NCBI GenBank assembly: GCA_944383405.1
Contig: CALWPL010000004.1
Span: 128,276 to 160,660, forward strand
Reading direction: 5' to 3'
Length of the DNA: 32,385 bases
From: an uncultured Clostridia bacterium
GTDB taxonomy: Bacteria > Bacillota > Clostridia > Christensenellales > UBA1242
Within the stretch, counting starts at the first letter, position 1. The number at the start of each line of letters is the position of its first letter. Both the position numbers and the translations under genes were made by a program. The notes under the pieces are model-generated. The model did not search any database and had not been told where the DNA came from. It was given only the letters and a program-made list of their open reading frames with translations. Below are positions 8,176 through 17,042 of this stretch, piece after piece.

Positions 8176-8204
8176 AATATACCACAATAAAAAAAATTAT
8201 GCAA
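8176..8204 (-). promoter_or_regulatory. Candidate promoter of rpsB-tsf
   Basis: TTGCAT (8199-8204) and TATATT (8176-8181) are spaced by 17 nt on the minus strand. The -35 would lie inside the 3' side of the preceding terminator hairpin, a compact arrangement; the -10 is the only good candidate between the terminator and the leader. Confidence 0.55.
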
Positions 8205-8219
8205 TAGTTTTGCATAATT
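8188..8219 (-). terminator. Intrinsic terminator after PPC-domain gene
   Basis: A perfect 10-bp inverted repeat, AATTATGCAA/TTGCATAATT (8195-8204 and 8210-8219), with a 5-nt loop is followed on the minus strand by eight T. It begins 4 nt beyond the stop codon of the upstream gene and separates it from rpsB. Confidence 0.85.
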
Positions 8220-8223
8220 AATT

Positions 8224-8643
8224 TTAAAATTTAAATAGATTTAAACCTATTACATTATCAAATTTACGATCAACTCGTCCATCAATAATATTAATTATCA
8301 TTTCACAAGTAGCACTTACAACAGCTTTATTTAAGTGCCCACCAAAAACCTGCCCCTTGTCATTACCAGCACTGAAATGAATGTGCGAATAGTATTCATT
8401 GTTCATTGTATTAATTGTTCCAGTTAAAGAAACAATCTCAAAATCTCCCGTAAAATTATTGGAATAATATTTTTTCTCGCTTGTTTTAAATACTCCAACC
8501 GTAAAGTCATTCACTGCTCCAAGTGCGTTTATGTTTGCAAGTTTAATATTTTCTTTTAGTGCAATTTCTTTTATCTTTTCTAAAATTTCTTCTCCCTTAT
8601 CAATCCTTGCAACAATAACATCCTTAAATCTTCTATATTCCAT
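8224..8643 (-). CDS. PPC (DUF296) domain protein
   Basis: This 139-residue protein is a single PPC domain, known from plant AT-hook proteins and from free-standing bacterial versions of unknown function. The metal-site pattern HIHFSAGNDKGQVFGGHL is present, with two His in HIH and a third about 14 residues later, followed by the strand AVVSATCEMIINII. The N-terminus (IVARIDKGEEILEKIKEIALKEN) and INALGAVNDFTVGVF fit the family. It is the last gene of the cysteine desulfurase/IscU-like operon, 15 nt behind its neighbour, and ends in a terminator. A link with Fe-S work is suggested only by that position. Confidence 0.85.
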   Translation of the reverse strand: MEYRRFKDVIVARIDKGEEILEKIKEIALKENIKLANINALGAVNDFTVGVFKTSEKKYYSNNFTGDFEIVSLTGTINTMNNEYYSHIHFSAGNDKGQVFGGHLNKAVVSATCEMIINIIDGRVDRKFDNVIGLNLFKF

Positions 8644-8658
8644 ATTTTACCTTCTATT

Positions 8659-9078
8659 TTAATTATTATTTGTACTTTCCATTGCCTGTGCTTTAAGAAG
8701 TAAAAGTTCTAGTTTTTTCTGCTTCTTATGATAATCTTTTACCGCATCTTCAATAGTATCCTTACATAATTTAATTGTGTATAACTTATCAACATCAATA
8801 GCCCCTAAAACACTTGCTATATCTTCTTCACTTATGTAAATCTCGTCAATTTTTTTATCTTTTAACATATCCATTGCAACATCAAATACTGCAATTAGTA
8901 CTATCCCGCCAAAAACCTTAAACTTAGCATCTTTAACAATCCCATCTTCAACTTTTAAATAAACCTTTGCAACTTCTCCAAGTCTTTCATAAGTTTCAGA
9001 ACCGACCCCACTTGCATTTTTTATCAAACCAGAATTAATTGGAGATGTAAATCTATCAATTATTTGTTTACTATACAT
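8659..9078 (-). CDS. IscU/NifU-like protein lacking two of three cluster-ligand cysteines
   Basis: The 139-residue protein aligns end to end with Fe-S scaffold IscU: the opening MYSKQIIDRFTSPINSGLI, the strands AKVYLKVEDGIVKDAKFKVFGG and the final helix CKDTIEDAVKDYHKKQKK. In IscU three Cys hold the nascent cluster (in -CGD-, -GCG- and -HCS-). Here the first is Leu (RLGE in place of ACGD), the second is Gly (FGGI in place of YGCG), and only the third (KLCKD) remains. The conserved Asp beside the first Cys is Glu. It lies 13 nt after the desulfurase gene, so partnership with it is likely, but it probably cannot assemble a normal cluster alone. It may be a persulfide carrier or a scaffold with a different role. 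Confidence 0.82.
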   Translation of the reverse strand: MYSKQIIDRFTSPINSGLIKNASGVGSETYERLGEVAKVYLKVEDGIVKDAKFKVFGGIVLIAVFDVAMDMLKDKKIDEIYISEEDIASVLGAIDVDKLYTIKLCKDTIEDAVKDYHKKQKKLELLLLKAQAMESTNNN

Positions 9079-9091
9079 ATTTAACCACCTT

Positions 9092-10264
9092 TTAATCCCT
9101 TTTCCTTGATGGCTTCAACGGAGAAATGCTTCTTAATTTTTCGACATCTTTTTTTAACTCTTTGACAACAATATCAATTTCTTCTTTTGTGTTATTAATA
9201 CCAAAAGAAAATCTAAGAGTGCTTTGTACTTCTTCTATCGGTATATTCATTGCAAGTAAAACATGTGAAGGCTCAGTAGTTCCTGCTTGACAAGCAGCCC
9301 CTTTTGATGCTGCAATCCCAGCCATGTCAAGTAAACAAAGTAAAGCCTCTCCATCAACAAAATTAAATGAAACACTAGCAATTCCTGGCAATCTTTGATG
9401 AGCATGCCCCTGTACTGTTATATGTGGTATTTCATTTTCTATTTGAGAAACAAAATAATCTCTTAGGTACTTTAGTTTCTTGCAGTCAACAATATAATTT
9501 TGTTGCATTATTTCACAAGCTTTCCCAAAACCAACAATTCCCGGGACATTTAGTGTTCCACCTCTTTTCCCCCTTTCTTGCTCTCCACCAACAATTAAAT
9601 TGTCAATTTTAACACCTTTTTTAACATATAAAGCACCAATTCCTTTTGGTCCGTGAATTTTATGAGCACTCATACTTAGTGCATCAACTTCAAGGTCTTT
9701 CACATCAATTCTAAAATTACCCATTGCCTGAACGGCATCTGTATGAAATAGAACTCCTTTTTCATGCACAATTTTTGATATTGCTTTCAAATTTTGAATT
9801 GTACCAACTTCATTGTTAGCAGCCATTATACTTACAAGAATTGTTCTTTGATTAATACAATGAAGAAGTCTTGCAATATCAACAAGCCCCGTCTTGTCAA
9901 CTGGCAAATATGTAATCTCAAACCCTAATTTTTCAAGTCGTTTGCAGGCTTCAAGCACACTATGGTGTTCAATACTTGAAGTAATAATGTGATTGCCCTT
10001 TGCTCTATTTGCAAGTGCAAGTCCAATTATTGCCCAGTTGTTACTCTCAGTTCCACCTGATGTAAAATAAATTTCTCCTCTTTCAGCATTAATAGTATTT
10101 GCAACTCTATCTCTTGCTAAATCTACAAGAGCTCCCGCTTCTCTTCCAAATGAATGTTGACTATTTGGATTACCAAATGTTTCACTATAAGTTTCAAGCA
10201 TCTCAGTTAAAACTTCATTCGATACCTTCGTAGTCGCTGCGTTATCAAGATAAATTCTTTGCAT
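9092..10264 (-). CDS. Cysteine desulfurase (NifS/IscS family)
   Basis: This PLP enzyme takes sulfur from cysteine as an enzyme persulfide for Fe-S clusters or tRNA thiolation. The 390-residue chain has the N-terminal YLDNAATT, GGTESNN, the His-bearing block SSIEHHSV, the PLP-Asp region FHTDAVQA and the Schiff-base Lys202 in SAHKIHGPKG. Catalytic Cys325 lies in GAACQAGTTEPSHVL, the loop that IscS/NifS proteins carry as GSAC--G--EPSHVL. It begins a three-gene operon with an IscU-like protein and a PPC-domain protein and has its own consensus promoter. NifS, IscS and dedicated tRNA desulfurases cannot be told apart from sequence alone, so no symbol is given. Confidence 0.93.
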   Translation of the reverse strand: MQRIYLDNAATTKVSNEVLTEMLETYSETFGNPNSQHSFGREAGALVDLARDRVANTINAERGEIYFTSGGTESNNWAIIGLALANRAKGNHIITSSIEHHSVLEACKRLEKLGFEITYLPVDKTGLVDIARLLHCINQRTILVSIMAANNEVGTIQNLKAISKIVHEKGVLFHTDAVQAMGNFRIDVKDLEVDALSMSAHKIHGPKGIGALYVKKGVKIDNLIVGGEQERGKRGGTLNVPGIVGFGKACEIMQQNYIVDCKKLKYLRDYFVSQIENEIPHITVQGHAHQRLPGIASVSFNFVDGEALLCLLDMAGIAASKGAACQAGTTEPSHVLLAMNIPIEEVQSTLRFSFGINNTKEEIDIVVKELKKDVEKLRSISPLKPSRKRD

Positions 10265-10290
10265 AATAACACCTTCTTTTTATACTTAAA

Positions 10291-10318
10291 ATTTTACATA
10301 ATATTGCTAATTTGTCAA
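10291..10318 (-). promoter_or_regulatory. SigA-type promoter of the cysteine desulfurase operon
   Basis: A perfect TTGACA (10313-10318) and TAAAAT (10291-10296) are spaced by 16 nt on the minus strand, about 30 nt upstream of the start codon. No IscR-like operator palindrome is evident. Confidence 0.75.
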
Positions 10319-10562
10319 TACCTTTACCTAATTTATTTTTAGTACAAAAACACCAAATTTATAAAATAAGCCTTATTTAATCCTAAAAATTATTAAATTT
10401 TTGTACCAATAGCACTTTTTATTTTCTTTAAAAATTATATTAATTTAAAAATAATACAACTACTCTAATAATTAAAAATGTTATTTCCTGTATTTTATTT
10501 AATCTTAATAAAGAATAAATAGATTTTTAAAAAATACTCACAAAATAATTTTCATAATTAAA
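10319..10562. other. AT-rich gap, no gene seen
   Basis: This gap lies between the cinA-like stop codon and the desulfurase promoter. It is almost pure A/T with several T runs, but no stable hairpin that would serve as a clear terminator and no open frame with a ribosome site. Confidence 0.5.
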
Positions 10563-11801
10563 TTATATTACTTCCTTTTGCCCAATATGGAAATCATCAT
10601 TTTTTATTTTTTTAACTAAATGATAGAATATCATTCCTGTCGCAAGTTCTATTTTTTCTTCAAAACTTCCATTTACTTTTTCATTAAAAACATGAATTCC
10701 TTCACTATTACCAATAGCAAAAGTAAGTAAACCCTCTTTTAAATCTCCACAATTAGCAACAACAATATCAGCCCCAGAATTTTCAAGCATGCCAAGAGCC
10801 ATTTGATACGCAATCTCAGAATAATCTATTGCACTTTTTTTGAAAACATTTTTTTCAACGCCAAGCAACTTCATTTTTGAATTATCACTTGTCGCCACAA
10901 TATCTTCATTAATAATCTCTTTTGCACTTGGAATATTTTTATATAATGAGTCAACCATATTCCCTGCAGTAAAATCTTCTGCAAAAGCCAATGTTAATCT
11001 CCTTACTGACAAAAGAGAGTATATAAATTCTTCCAAACTTTCATCTTTTTCCGAATAAAAGTAAGGCAGCAATTTTGTGTAAATTTTGCTAATGATGTTT
11101 TTTTGTATATCACTCCTAGTTCCACCCTTAACTCGAATTACAATCTCCCCCCTAAGTAATTTCTCACTACAAATCACTTCTATACCATATTTATTTCTTA
11201 TCTCATCTCTAAGTAAATGCCTAATATCAGATAACTTTATACCAAAAGTCCTTAAAATATATGTCTTGTCTTTTAAATTTTCATTATTATTTGATAGAAT
11301 ATAAGGCAAAACAGAAGAAAAAAATACATGGTATAACTCATTATCTTCAAGTGGAAGCATAAAAACCTTTTTCCCATCTTTTTCACACAAACACCCTTGA
11401 AATGCACTAAAAGGATTTTTTATAGTTCTAGCAATTTCTGGCATTTGAGATAAACTAAAATCTTCTTTCTTTAATGGAACATTTTTCTCTTTTGCATATT
11501 CTTCGATATTTTTAGTTGCATATTTATTGTTTTCAATTTTGCAGTTAAATAAATCACAAAGAAGTTTTTTACACATATAAAACCTATCCCACTCGTTCTC
11601 GCAAATGAGAATTACAACATCAGATGTGTTATATGCAAATTTTAAACTTTCATCAAGAATTGCTGACTCGCCCCTAATAATTTGTATAAATAAAATATCT
11701 TGTTTATTTTTATACAAAGATGAACTAATCTGGGATAAAAGTTTGTCCCTTGTTTGAGTTATAAGTTCGCTATTTGAAACTGTTATAATGCTAACTTTCA
11801 T
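10563..11801 (-). CDS. Diverged CinA-family protein
   Basis: CinA proteins combine an N-terminal molybdopterin-binding-like domain (ADP-ribose or NADH-metabolite hydrolase) with a C-terminal PncC domain that deamidates nicotinamide mononucleotide. The 412-residue protein matches the layout: MLPLEDNELYHVFFSSVLPYI where CinA has LPGVP-EM, TYILRTFGIKLSDI for the LR-FGI-ES block, and LTLAFAEDFTAGNMVDSL for the PncC opening. Key positions are eroded: the PncC SCTGG reads DFTAG, so the nucleophilic Ser region is lost, and GIAGP-GGT reads CGDLKEG. Position directly after pgsA is the conserved Firmicutes slot of cinA, though recA does not follow. Catalysis is doubtful; the assignment rests on order plus these blocks. 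Confidence 0.75.
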   Translation of the reverse strand: MKVSIITVSNSELITQTRDKLLSQISSSLYKNKQDILFIQIIRGESAILDESLKFAYNTSDVVILICENEWDRFYMCKKLLCDLFNCKIENNKYATKNIEEYAKEKNVPLKKEDFSLSQMPEIARTIKNPFSAFQGCLCEKDGKKVFMLPLEDNELYHVFFSSVLPYILSNNNENLKDKTYILRTFGIKLSDIRHLLRDEIRNKYGIEVICSEKLLRGEIVIRVKGGTRSDIQKNIISKIYTKLLPYFYSEKDESLEEFIYSLLSVRRLTLAFAEDFTAGNMVDSLYKNIPSAKEIINEDIVATSDNSKMKLLGVEKNVFKKSAIDYSEIAYQMALGMLENSGADIVVANCGDLKEGLLTFAIGNSEGIHVFNEKVNGSFEEKIELATGMIFYHLVKKIKNDDFHIGQKEVI

Positions 11802-11845
11802 TATCCCCTTAAATCTCCATCAAAAATACGACTTTTTTAAAAATT

Positions 11846-12451
11846 CTATTTTTCTTTTTTTTTCTCTCCACTTTCTTTAAAAACATCTTTATTTTTTAAA
11901 ATATAATGAATACCTGAAATAATAGTTATTAATGTTGTAATTGCAAGTCCGGCAAATGAAACCCAATAACAAGCACTAAGCAATGATCCTAAAATAATTT
12001 CTCTTGTCCATAAAAAACTATAAACCATAATTAAAAACAACGAAATAAATTGAATTGTCGCCTTAACTTTCCCAAAATAGTCGGCAGAAATTATTACATT
12101 TTTACTAGCACCAAGTTGCCTTAAAGCACTTACCATAAACTCTCTTACAACAATAATTGTTGCAAAAATAACTCCATAAGGAGCATTTATTGTGCCATCA
12201 GTAACAACAAGAAGTAAGGCAGCAGTTACAAGCATCTTATCTGCAATGGAATCTAGAAAAGTACCAAGTACTGTTACCTGACCATTTTTTCTAGCGAGAT
12301 GCCCATCAAAAAAGTCAGTTAAAATGCCAACTAAAAATAAAATAGCAGCAATAAGTTTTCCACCATACAAAAAACTTTCCGCCAAATAGAAAAAAATTAT
12401 TAACGGTATAAGAATTATTCTGCAAATTGTAATCTTATTTGGTAAATTCAT
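11846..12451 (-). CDS. pgsA: CDP-diacylglycerol-glycerol-3-phosphate 3-phosphatidyltransferase
   Basis: This membrane enzyme makes phosphatidylglycerol phosphate, the committed step to phosphatidylglycerol and cardiolipin. The full CDP-alcohol phosphotransferase signature is present: D46-x2-D49-G-x2-A-R-x8-G63-x3-D67-x3-D71. The start MNLPNKIT-CRI is typical. Five to six hydrophobic segments span the 201 residues, and the C-terminus is a short Lys/Glu tail. It is followed by the cinA-like gene after 44 nt, matching pgsA-cinA order in Bacillus. The same fold serves other phospholipid synthases, but length, start motif and neighbourhood favour PgsA. Confidence 0.94.
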   Translation of the reverse strand: MNLPNKITICRIILIPLIIFFYLAESFLYGGKLIAAILFLVGILTDFFDGHLARKNGQVTVLGTFLDSIADKMLVTAALLLVVTDGTINAPYGVIFATIIVVREFMVSALRQLGASKNVIISADYFGKVKATIQFISLFLIMVYSFLWTREIILGSLLSACYWVSFAGLAITTLITIISGIHYILKNKDVFKESGEKKKEK

Positions 12452-12574
12452 TATATTTCTCCTTAAATCTATATAAAATATGATTTCTTATAAAAAACTA
12501 TATATTAAATCTAATATTAAACTTAAAACAATTTTGAACCAATGCTTTTTAATATTATCATAATTTTTCTTAAA

Positions 12575-13891
12575 TTAATAAGTACTATTCTTTTCATTTT
12601 TAGCCAAGAAAATGCCATCTTTAAAATTAGTAATTAAAACATCAACAAAATTACCTGGCTTTAAATCCAATTTTGACTCAAACTCTACATAAAAGTCAAC
12701 ATCTGGTGCACTAAAATATGGACGGGCAATGTAAACATCATCAACTTTGTCATCAATTATCACTTTTAAAATATGCCCTTTTAGTTTTCTATTCTTTTTT
12801 GATATTATTTTTTCTTGTAACCTTTGCACGATTTCAAGCCTTTTATCTTTAACACTTTCTTCAATTTGACCTTCCATATCATACGCTAGTGTTCCTTCTT
12901 CCCTTGAAAATTTAAAAAATCCAACATTGTCCAATTTAAAAATTTTTAAAAACCCACATAACTCTTTAAAATCTCTTTTTGTTTCATTAGGAAAGCCCAC
13001 CATAAAAGTTGTTCTTATCTTAATGTCAGGAATTTTTCGTCTTAATTTATTTATCAATTCTACAATATCCCTTTTTCTACTTCTTCTTTTCATATTAACC
13101 AAAACATGATTACTAACATGTTGAAGTGGGATATCAAGATAATGAACAACTTTTGGATTATTTGCAATTTCTTCTATTAACTCGTCTGTAATTAAATCTG
13201 GATAACAATATAAAAGTCTTATCCAAACAAGTTTTTTTATTCTTGCAAGTTCTTTTAATAACATAACCAAACTTTCTTTATTTTCAAGCCCAAACCTAGT
13301 AACATCTTGGGCTACAAGAATAATCTCTTTAACACCATTTGCTACAAGCAATTCAACTTCTTCTAATATGTCATCAATTTTTCTTGATTTGTAGTCGCCT
13401 CGAATAAAAGGTATTTTACAAAAAGCACATCTATTATTACACCCATCAGCAATTTTTACATAAGCATAATGCAACGGAGTTGTCAGCCTTCTTGAATTCT
13501 TTTCTGACTTTATTGCTTCATATTTTTGATTATAAAGATTAAAAATAATTTCATCAATGCACTCATAATCTTCTGGAAGCACAAAACAATCAATTTCTTT
13601 ATGTTCTTCCAACAACTTATCTTTTAAAAGCAAAGGCAGGCATCCAACTACAATCAACTTTTCCAAATTACCACAATTTTTGTAATTAGACATCTCTTGT
13701 ATAGTTTGAATAGCCTCTTCTCTTGCTGAGCCTAAAAAAGCACAAGTATTTATTATAATAATATTTGCATCTTCTGCATTGCCCACAATTTCAAATTCTT
13801 TTCTACTAAGTTTTGTAATTATATTTTCAGTATCAACTCTATTTTTATCACATCCAAGTGATATAAATCCAATTTTTTTCTTAAAACTCAT
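12575..13891 (-). CDS. rimO: Ribosomal protein S12 methylthiotransferase RimO
   Basis: This radical-SAM enzyme adds a methylthio group to an Asp of ribosomal protein S12. Of the 438 residues, the N-terminal methylthiotransferase domain carries cluster Cys at 14, 50 and 84. The radical-SAM CxxxCxxC lies at 151-155-158 within ADGCNNRCAFCKIP, and a TRAM domain closes the protein (residues about 370-435). ISLGCDKNRVD is the RimO form of the first motif; the related MiaB differs there. The ribosome site GAGGA is about 14 nt from the ATG, longer than usual, and no better start exists. It lies between ftsK and pgsA. Confidence 0.94.
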   Translation of the reverse strand: MSFKKKIGFISLGCDKNRVDTENIITKLSRKEFEIVGNAEDANIIIINTCAFLGSAREEAIQTIQEMSNYKNCGNLEKLIVVGCLPLLLKDKLLEEHKEIDCFVLPEDYECIDEIIFNLYNQKYEAIKSEKNSRRLTTPLHYAYVKIADGCNNRCAFCKIPFIRGDYKSRKIDDILEEVELLVANGVKEIILVAQDVTRFGLENKESLVMLLKELARIKKLVWIRLLYCYPDLITDELIEEIANNPKVVHYLDIPLQHVSNHVLVNMKRRSRKRDIVELINKLRRKIPDIKIRTTFMVGFPNETKRDFKELCGFLKIFKLDNVGFFKFSREEGTLAYDMEGQIEESVKDKRLEIVQRLQEKIISKKNRKLKGHILKVIIDDKVDDVYIARPYFSAPDVDFYVEFESKLDLKPGNFVDVLITNFKDGIFLAKNEKNSTY

Positions 13892-13946
13892 AAAACACCA
13901 ACATTCCTCTTTTGTTAGTAAACACTAACTATTTTTATATAAATAG

Positions 13947-13982
13947 AAATAAAAATACTCCTTGCAAAGTACTTTTATTTCA
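13947..13982 (-). terminator. Intrinsic terminator after ftsK
   Basis: On the minus strand GAAATAAAAGTACT (13969-13982) pairs with AGTATTTTTATTTC (13947-13960) over 14 bp, including one G-T wobble, with an 8-nt loop and a T-rich 3' arm. It starts 6 nt past the ftsK stop codon. Confidence 0.75.
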
Positions 13983-13987
13983 AAAAT

Positions 13988-16939
13988 TTATGAAGAGCCA
14001 TAAATTTTATTATAATCGTCCATAGTCATATATACCGACCTTGGTTTACTACCATCTGACGAAGAAATAAAGCCAGCCATTTCCATTTGATCAATAATTT
14101 TTGCCGCTCTCTGATAACCAATTGCAAATCTTCTTTGAAGAAGTGAAATAGACGCCTGCCCATTCTCAATAACAAGTTTTAATGCGTCTGGCATAAGCGA
14201 GTCAATGCTTGGCACAGCACCTGTCCCAGCACCACTAAAACCACCACCTTCTGAGCCGTTAGAACCTTCACTATTAATAATCTTAGAGATATTATCATCA
14301 TAGTAGCATGGGTTATTTGCTTTAACAAAATCCACAACTGCTTTAACCTCAGGAGTATCAACAAATGCGCCTTGAACTCTTATTGGCTCTCCATCTCGTG
14401 GAGAATATAACATATCCCCTCGACCAAGCAATTTTTCAGCACCACCTTGATCTAGGATAGTCTTTGAATCAACAAAATTGGTAACTGCAAAAGCAATTCT
14501 TGTTGGAAGGTTAATTTTAATACTTCCAGTAATAATATCAACAGAAGGTCTTTGAGTTGCAAGTATAAGATGAATACCTGCTGCCCTTGCCTTTTGAGTA
14601 AGCCTTATAATCTTTTCTTCAAGTTCTTTCTTATTTGTAGTAACTACAAGGTCTGCTAACTCGTCTACAATAAGAACTATATAAGGTAATTTTGGCATCT
14701 TTTTTGAGATAACTTCTGGTTGAGCGTTATACTCAGCAAGATTTTTTACAAAACATTCTTGGAAAATAGTAAACCTTCTTTCCATTTCATCTATTAACCA
14801 ATCAAAAGCATTCAATGCCTTTTTAGGTTCTGTTATAGCCTTTGGCATTAAAAGATGAGGTATATCATTATAAACACCAAACTCAACTCTCTTAGGGTCA
14901 ACAAGAATAATTCTAAGATCCTCAGGACTAGTTCTAAATAAAAGACTAAGTATTAAAGCATTTAAACAAACACTCTTACCAGAACCTGTTGAACCAGCAA
15001 CAAGCAAGTGTGGCATTTTATCTAAGTTACAACAATATACATTACCATCAACATCTTTACCAAGAGCAAATGTTAGCGGTGCCTTAGCCTCAGTAAACCT
15101 AGGAGATGAAACGATATCCTTTAATCCAACTGTATCTATTTTATTGTTTGGAACTTCAATTCCAACTGCACTTTTCCCTCTAATAGGCGTTTCAATTCTA
15201 ATATCGCTTTTTGCTGCCAGAGCAAGAGCAATATCAGATGAATGTGCGTGTATTTTTTTTACTGGGATACCTGTTGGCATATGAAGTTCATATCTAGTAA
15301 CAGCAGCCCCCCTTCTTACAGCCTCAACTTTTGCCGGAATTTTAAACTCATTTAAAACTCTTTCAAGAATATTGATATTTTCTTCTTGGTTTGTATTATC
15401 TTCATTATCATTAACATAAGTTTTTAAAAGGTCGATTGGCGGTCTTATATATCTACTTGGATATTCAAAATTTGGTGGAGTGTTCTTGTTACTTTGCCCA
15501 TTTCCACCACCCAAAACCTCAAAATTAAAGTTCCTGCTTAAATTTACTGTGTGCAAAAGGCTATCATCTATATTTGAATGATCGTCATGGTCTTTATAAC
15601 TCTCATCTATAAACTTTTGGCTTTTCTGACTATTATCACTTTCTATAATAGGCTCTCTCTTTTCAAATTTATTTTCATTGTGTTCAACCGAATATTCATT
15701 ACTTTGTGGCGTATATGACGAAAAGTTGTTCGGATTAAGTGGGCTAAATTTTTTTTCAAATTCCTGTGGCTTTATAAAATCATCTTCTAAATCAACCAAA
15801 TTTGAAATATCGTCAATCTCATCTTGCTCCTGTTCAAACTCTTCATATTTTTCTTTTTCAGGCTCAATTTCGTATTGATTAATTCTTTTAATTTCCTGCC
15901 TGTTCACTACTTCCTCTAAAACATCGCCAGCCTCTTCTCTAGTAAGCGGATTTGCTTGCCTTTCATTGTATAATCTCATTTTTTCTTTATAATCTTCATA
16001 ATCTTCTGCATTAATAATAGGATTTTCATTGACATTATGAAGATCATGAATAGTAGATAAATATTCAATATTTTCTTTAAATAAAGGATTTTCTTTTTTT
16101 ACAACTTTCTCATCTTCATAAACAAACTTTTGCGGCTTGTTTTCATTCATTGCCCTGTTTTGCCATGTTGTTGAAATCGTAGAACCATAAAGCCTGTTTT
16201 TTGCTTCTTCTCTAGCATCTTCTTCATCTTGTTCTTTATTACTTTTTCTAAGTCCCAACAATTCCCTTGCTCTTTCTTGTTGAGAAACTTCTTCTACTTC
16301 AACTACATCTTCTCTCTTTTCCTCTTTGTGATTTTCTAATTTTGTTTCTTGTTTATCTTCTTTATAATATTCAACATCTTGACTATCAAAATGAAAAGTT
16401 TGATAACTTGGTTTTTCATTATGAACTTTTTGCATTTGTTTATAACTATCAAGATAAGACAATATGAAATAAATAGAAATAATAAGTGCTATCCCATAAA
16501 TAACAATACCAGCAATATCATGTAGCAAACTAGTTACAGGATAAGTAAAAACACCAATAACCACTCCACCAGGTGTATAAAGTGAGTTAAAACATACTCT
16601 AAGGTACTCCCCATAACTTAAATCATTGCAACTAAAATCAACGAAAATAATTTGCAAAACACACATAAAAAAGAAAAATGCTAAACACAAATAAACAATG
16701 TATTTTGGAGAATAAACGAACCGCTTGTTCAAAATAAAAGCAATGCCAAAAAGAAACATAAAAAGTAAAATAGGATAAAGCATTACTCCAAAAACACCGA
16801 GTAAAAAAGCCTTAACCCCATACAAAAACTCAAAAGTAGTCAGCACAAAAAGAACAAGGGAAAGAACAACCATTACAATCCCAATACTCTTTTTTCTTTT
16901 TACATTTGGAATTTTTTGAGTTTCTTCTTGACTGCCCAA
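13988..16939 (-). CDS. ftsK: FtsK/SpoIIIE DNA translocase
   Basis: This septal DNA pump moves chromosome ends through the closing division or sporulation septum. Four hydrophobic segments fill the first roughly 165 residues, followed by a long acidic linker (about 170-500, rich in Glu, Asp, Asn). The motor then shows Walker A GSTGSGKS near residue 645 and Walker B LIVDELADL near 760, plus VDPKRVEFG and ILATQRPSVDIITG. The C-terminal gamma winged helix (about 915-980) has LVIENGQASISLLQRRFAIGYQRAAKIID, which reads polar DNA sequences. The start is TTG at 16937-16939, supported by AGGGGG 8 nt upstream; no ATG lies nearby in frame before the first membrane segment. FtsK and SpoIIIE cannot be separated from sequence alone. 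Confidence 0.95.
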   Translation of the reverse strand: MGSQEETQKIPNVKRKKSIGIVMVVLSLVLFVLTTFEFLYGVKAFLLGVFGVMLYPILLFMFLFGIAFILNKRFVYSPKYIVYLCLAFFFFMCVLQIIFVDFSCNDLSYGEYLRVCFNSLYTPGGVVIGVFTYPVTSLLHDIAGIVIYGIALIISIYFILSYLDSYKQMQKVHNEKPSYQTFHFDSQDVEYYKEDKQETKLENHKEEKREDVVEVEEVSQQERARELLGLRKSNKEQDEEDAREEAKNRLYGSTISTTWQNRAMNENKPQKFVYEDEKVVKKENPLFKENIEYLSTIHDLHNVNENPIINAEDYEDYKEKMRLYNERQANPLTREEAGDVLEEVVNRQEIKRINQYEIEPEKEKYEEFEQEQDEIDDISNLVDLEDDFIKPQEFEKKFSPLNPNNFSSYTPQSNEYSVEHNENKFEKREPIIESDNSQKSQKFIDESYKDHDDHSNIDDSLLHTVNLSRNFNFEVLGGGNGQSNKNTPPNFEYPSRYIRPPIDLLKTYVNDNEDNTNQEENINILERVLNEFKIPAKVEAVRRGAAVTRYELHMPTGIPVKKIHAHSSDIALALAAKSDIRIETPIRGKSAVGIEVPNNKIDTVGLKDIVSSPRFTEAKAPLTFALGKDVDGNVYCCNLDKMPHLLVAGSTGSGKSVCLNALILSLLFRTSPEDLRIILVDPKRVEFGVYNDIPHLLMPKAITEPKKALNAFDWLIDEMERRFTIFQECFVKNLAEYNAQPEVISKKMPKLPYIVLIVDELADLVVTTNKKELEEKIIRLTQKARAAGIHLILATQRPSVDIITGSIKINLPTRIAFAVTNFVDSKTILDQGGAEKLLGRGDMLYSPRDGEPIRVQGAFVDTPEVKAVVDFVKANNPCYYDDNISKIINSEGSNGSEGGGFSGAGTGAVPSIDSLMPDALKLVIENGQASISLLQRRFAIGYQRAAKIIDQMEMAGFISSSDGSKPRSVYMTMDDYNKIYGSS

Positions 16940-16959
16940 TCTAACAACCCCCTACGAGA

Positions 16960-16987
16960 ATTTTAGCATACTTTTTTATTCTTTCAA
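16960..16987 (-). promoter_or_regulatory. Candidate extended -10 promoter of ftsK
   Basis: TTGAAA (16982-16987) and TAAAAT (16960-16965), spaced by 16 nt on the minus strand, with a TG-N extension (ATGCTAAAAT). The predicted start leaves a very short leader holding the AGGGGG ribosome site. Confidence 0.55.
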
Positions 16988-17042
16988 AAGGTTTTAACAA
17001 AAAAGTTTAATAAATTTATTATTTTACTAATTTTTTTAGAAT

